In this document: in pieces, positions 62,423 to 64,000 of the stretch
Layout: every line of letters begins with the position of its first letter
Numbering within the stretch: position 1 is the stretch's first letter
Source of the DNA: Cerrena zonata
Lineage: Eukaryota; Basidiomycota; Agaricomycetes; Polyporales; Cerrenaceae
NCBI GenBank assembly: GCA_038087015.1
Contig: JASBNA010000001.1
Span: 2,418,001-2,482,000 of the forward strand
Direction of reading: 5' to 3'
Length of the DNA: 64,000 bases
Made by a program: the position numbers and the translations under genes
The notes under the pieces: model-generated
Told to the model about the DNA's origin: nothing
Seen by the model: only the letters and a program-made list of their open reading frames with translations
Database searches by the model: none

Positions 62423-63499
62423 CTACTGAGTAGCAGGATTCCAGGGCCCTGCATCGCTCAACGAACAACCACCCGCACATGAACACTTGCCTCCAAAGTC
62501 CTTAGGCAGGTTTTCAGCAGGGATCTGCTTGAGGAGTTCATCGGCATATACAGAGTCGTAGATTTCGATTTTCGAGACAGTGACCTCATCGAGCCATGGC
62601 TTGATGAAACCCCAGATTTGCTTGAATCCCCAGGGGGAGTTGAGGATGTAGAACTTGCCCATCGACTCTGGGTATCTGTTTTGACCGATGCTGGATGCTT
62701 CCATGATGTAGTTTTTCACTTTGTAGAAAGCAGTGATGCCAACACCTTTAAGGTCGAGGATCGTGCAGGAAGTCTCGACTGTGTGACCGATGGCTTTGGA
62801 ACAGGCGGGCATACGTTCGCGGTTGTTCTTCTCGTATTCGTAGACAAGCCTTTGGAGTAGACGTTCGGGGGTGGTGATTTTGTAGAGTTCGCTGACATTA
62901 AGTTGGCCGAGACGTTCGATGTAAAGGGGTCGGCCGTCCTACGAAGAGATGAGTGGTTAGTCTTGGTTGTGAAGTCAATAATTATATGAATATTACCTTG
63001 TCCGTCTTATGATAGTATTGAGGGTAGTACTTGTCTACGGCAGCTTTCTCTTTAAAGTCGAAGCTCCTAAAACACGAAATAGGGGTGTCAGTAGTGCTAA
63101 ACCCCTAAGTTGAGGATCGGCATACTTGATAATCTCATCTACACCAAAGTCTTTCCTCCACTTCTCACAATCAACAAACATCTCCTTCGCCTTGATGAGA
63201 TCAAACTTCCGGGCCCGCAGAAATCTATGGACAGCAAAAGGTCAGCATATACTCATTCACCCACCCCGTGTTCCGTTCTGTGGAAACCTGCCAATCAAAA
63301 GTGGAGCAGACGTTCACCTGAGCAAAAGAGCGTCGTCATGTCTCTCGGGAACAAAGTGACCCTCGTCCTGCAACTCCTTCTTGAACTTGGTCAGGGTCTC
63401 TTGCTGCTCGGCAGTCAAGTTACCTAACCGACCAGGCAGAGGCTTGTAATTGGGGTCGGTGACGCCTTCAGGGACGGCGGCAGTGGTCTGGGACGCCAT
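62423..63499 (-). CDS. SEC14: SEC14-type phosphatidylinositol/phosphatidylcholine transfer protein
   Basis: Start ATG at 63497-63499; stop TAG at 62423-62425. The N-terminal CRAL-TRIO-N part has [19 protein letters not shown] and [15 protein letters not shown]; the lipid-binding domain has [37 protein letters not shown] and [19 protein letters not shown], with the terminal [15 protein letters not shown]. Sec14 exchanges PI and PC between membranes and keeps the Golgi diacylglycerol and PI4P pool for secretion. Four short introns fit. Substrate-gate and lid segments are intact; length is as in fungal Sec14. Confidence 0.95.
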
Positions 63500-64000
63500 A
63501 TTTCAGGTTAATGAACGTCTAGGTGGGTGGGTGGTAGGGGGAAGTGTTTTGAGGATGTTGAGAGAAAGTGGGAGGAGGCAAAGTGCTGGCAGTGGTGAGG
63601 AGAGGACAAGCGGTGGGGGAAGGCTATCCCTATCCGGATTGGCTGGATATAGCAACTGATCCAGATGGCCACTTATGCGCGCCACACCGCAAATCGTGAT
63701 TTTCACTCGCAGCCCTGACAAGAGCAAAAAATGTCGCAGTATATTGCGCTTTTCACGTCTCAGACACAGATTAATAGCCGGTTCAAGCAAAACTAAAACA
63801 GTACAGTATCTACAGTACACATATATGTATCGGGTTTTTGAGAATATCTCCCCCCTAAGGATATAGCAAAATCGAATGCAATTATTATACTTTTATCCGC
63901 TCTCAAACAATGTCCCATAGCTCTTCTAGCGCGCAACAGAACTGTGAGGCACAATCAGCATGGTGTACGTGGAGAGAAAAAGGCTAGGCGTGGGGCCCGA
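63500..64000. other. 5' flank of SEC14 to the window edge
   Basis: 501 bp. No gene recognised. It should hold the SEC14 promoter and perhaps the flank of a further gene beyond the window. Confidence 0.4.

Overview
The window is nuclear DNA of a filamentous basidiomycete, most likely an agaricomycete. Evidence: gene-dense two-strand layout, introns mostly 45-90 nt with GTRNGT..YAG borders, and proteins of clear fungal type (methanol-type alcohol oxidase, UNC104 kinesin, a large PPR protein, RIC8, fungal SEC14). No bacterial, organellar or viral block, CRISPR array, rRNA or convincing tRNA was seen. There is no operon logic; neighbours are mostly unrelated housekeeping genes arranged as divergent or convergent pairs.

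Layout. 1-4571: large mitochondrial-type PPR protein. 4837-6957: remnant of an LTR retroelement and a doubtful ORF. 7114-7880 (-): ABM-fold protein. 8275-10933 (-): MAD1 checkpoint protein. 11814-14037 (-): RIC8 G-alpha chaperone/GEF. 14374-18361 (+): MDR/GroES-like protein with a very long disordered N-terminus. 18994-20017 (-): Tra2-type SR splicing factor. 20290-21007 (+): ribosomal protein eL18. 21532-27597 (-): kinesin-3. 27993-30493 (+): SEC63. 31184-34220 (+): SS18/SSXT-like protein. 34773-36952 (+): unknown membrane protein. 37360-40341 (-): alcohol oxidase. 41840-45644 (-): WD40 plus inositol 5-phosphatase. 46023-47757 (+): second organellar PPR-like protein. 48106-50378 (-): SAMHD1-like HD phosphohydrolase. 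51129-52837 (-): unknown Gln/Pro-rich protein. 53240-54575 (+): mitochondrial malate dehydrogenase. 54576-57143: a small nest of non-autonomous DNA transposons. 57144-58420 (+): astacin-like zinc peptidase. 58562-59861 (-): RPN10. 60476-62003 (+): actin. 62423-63499 (-): SEC14.

Genes by process: mitochondrial expression and metabolism (two PPR-like proteins, MDH); secretory pathway and phosphoinositides (SEC63, SEC14, 5-phosphatase, kinesin-3); G-protein signalling (RIC8); mitosis (MAD1); RNA processing and translation (Tra2, eL18); protein turnover (RPN10); chromatin (SSXT-like); methanol oxidation linked in wood decay to peroxide supply (alcohol oxidase).

I found no undescribed multi-gene system. 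The most useful observations are three genes each carrying one apparently extra base in a homopolymer run (18221-18223, 19361-19365, 35217-35219), coding microexons of 6, 6 and 12 nt (malate dehydrogenase, actin, alcohol oxidase), a GC-AG intron, and two MITE-like elements at 55658-56842, one with a perfect 9-bp target duplication. Exon borders were worked out by eye from splice consensus and reading-frame continuity.
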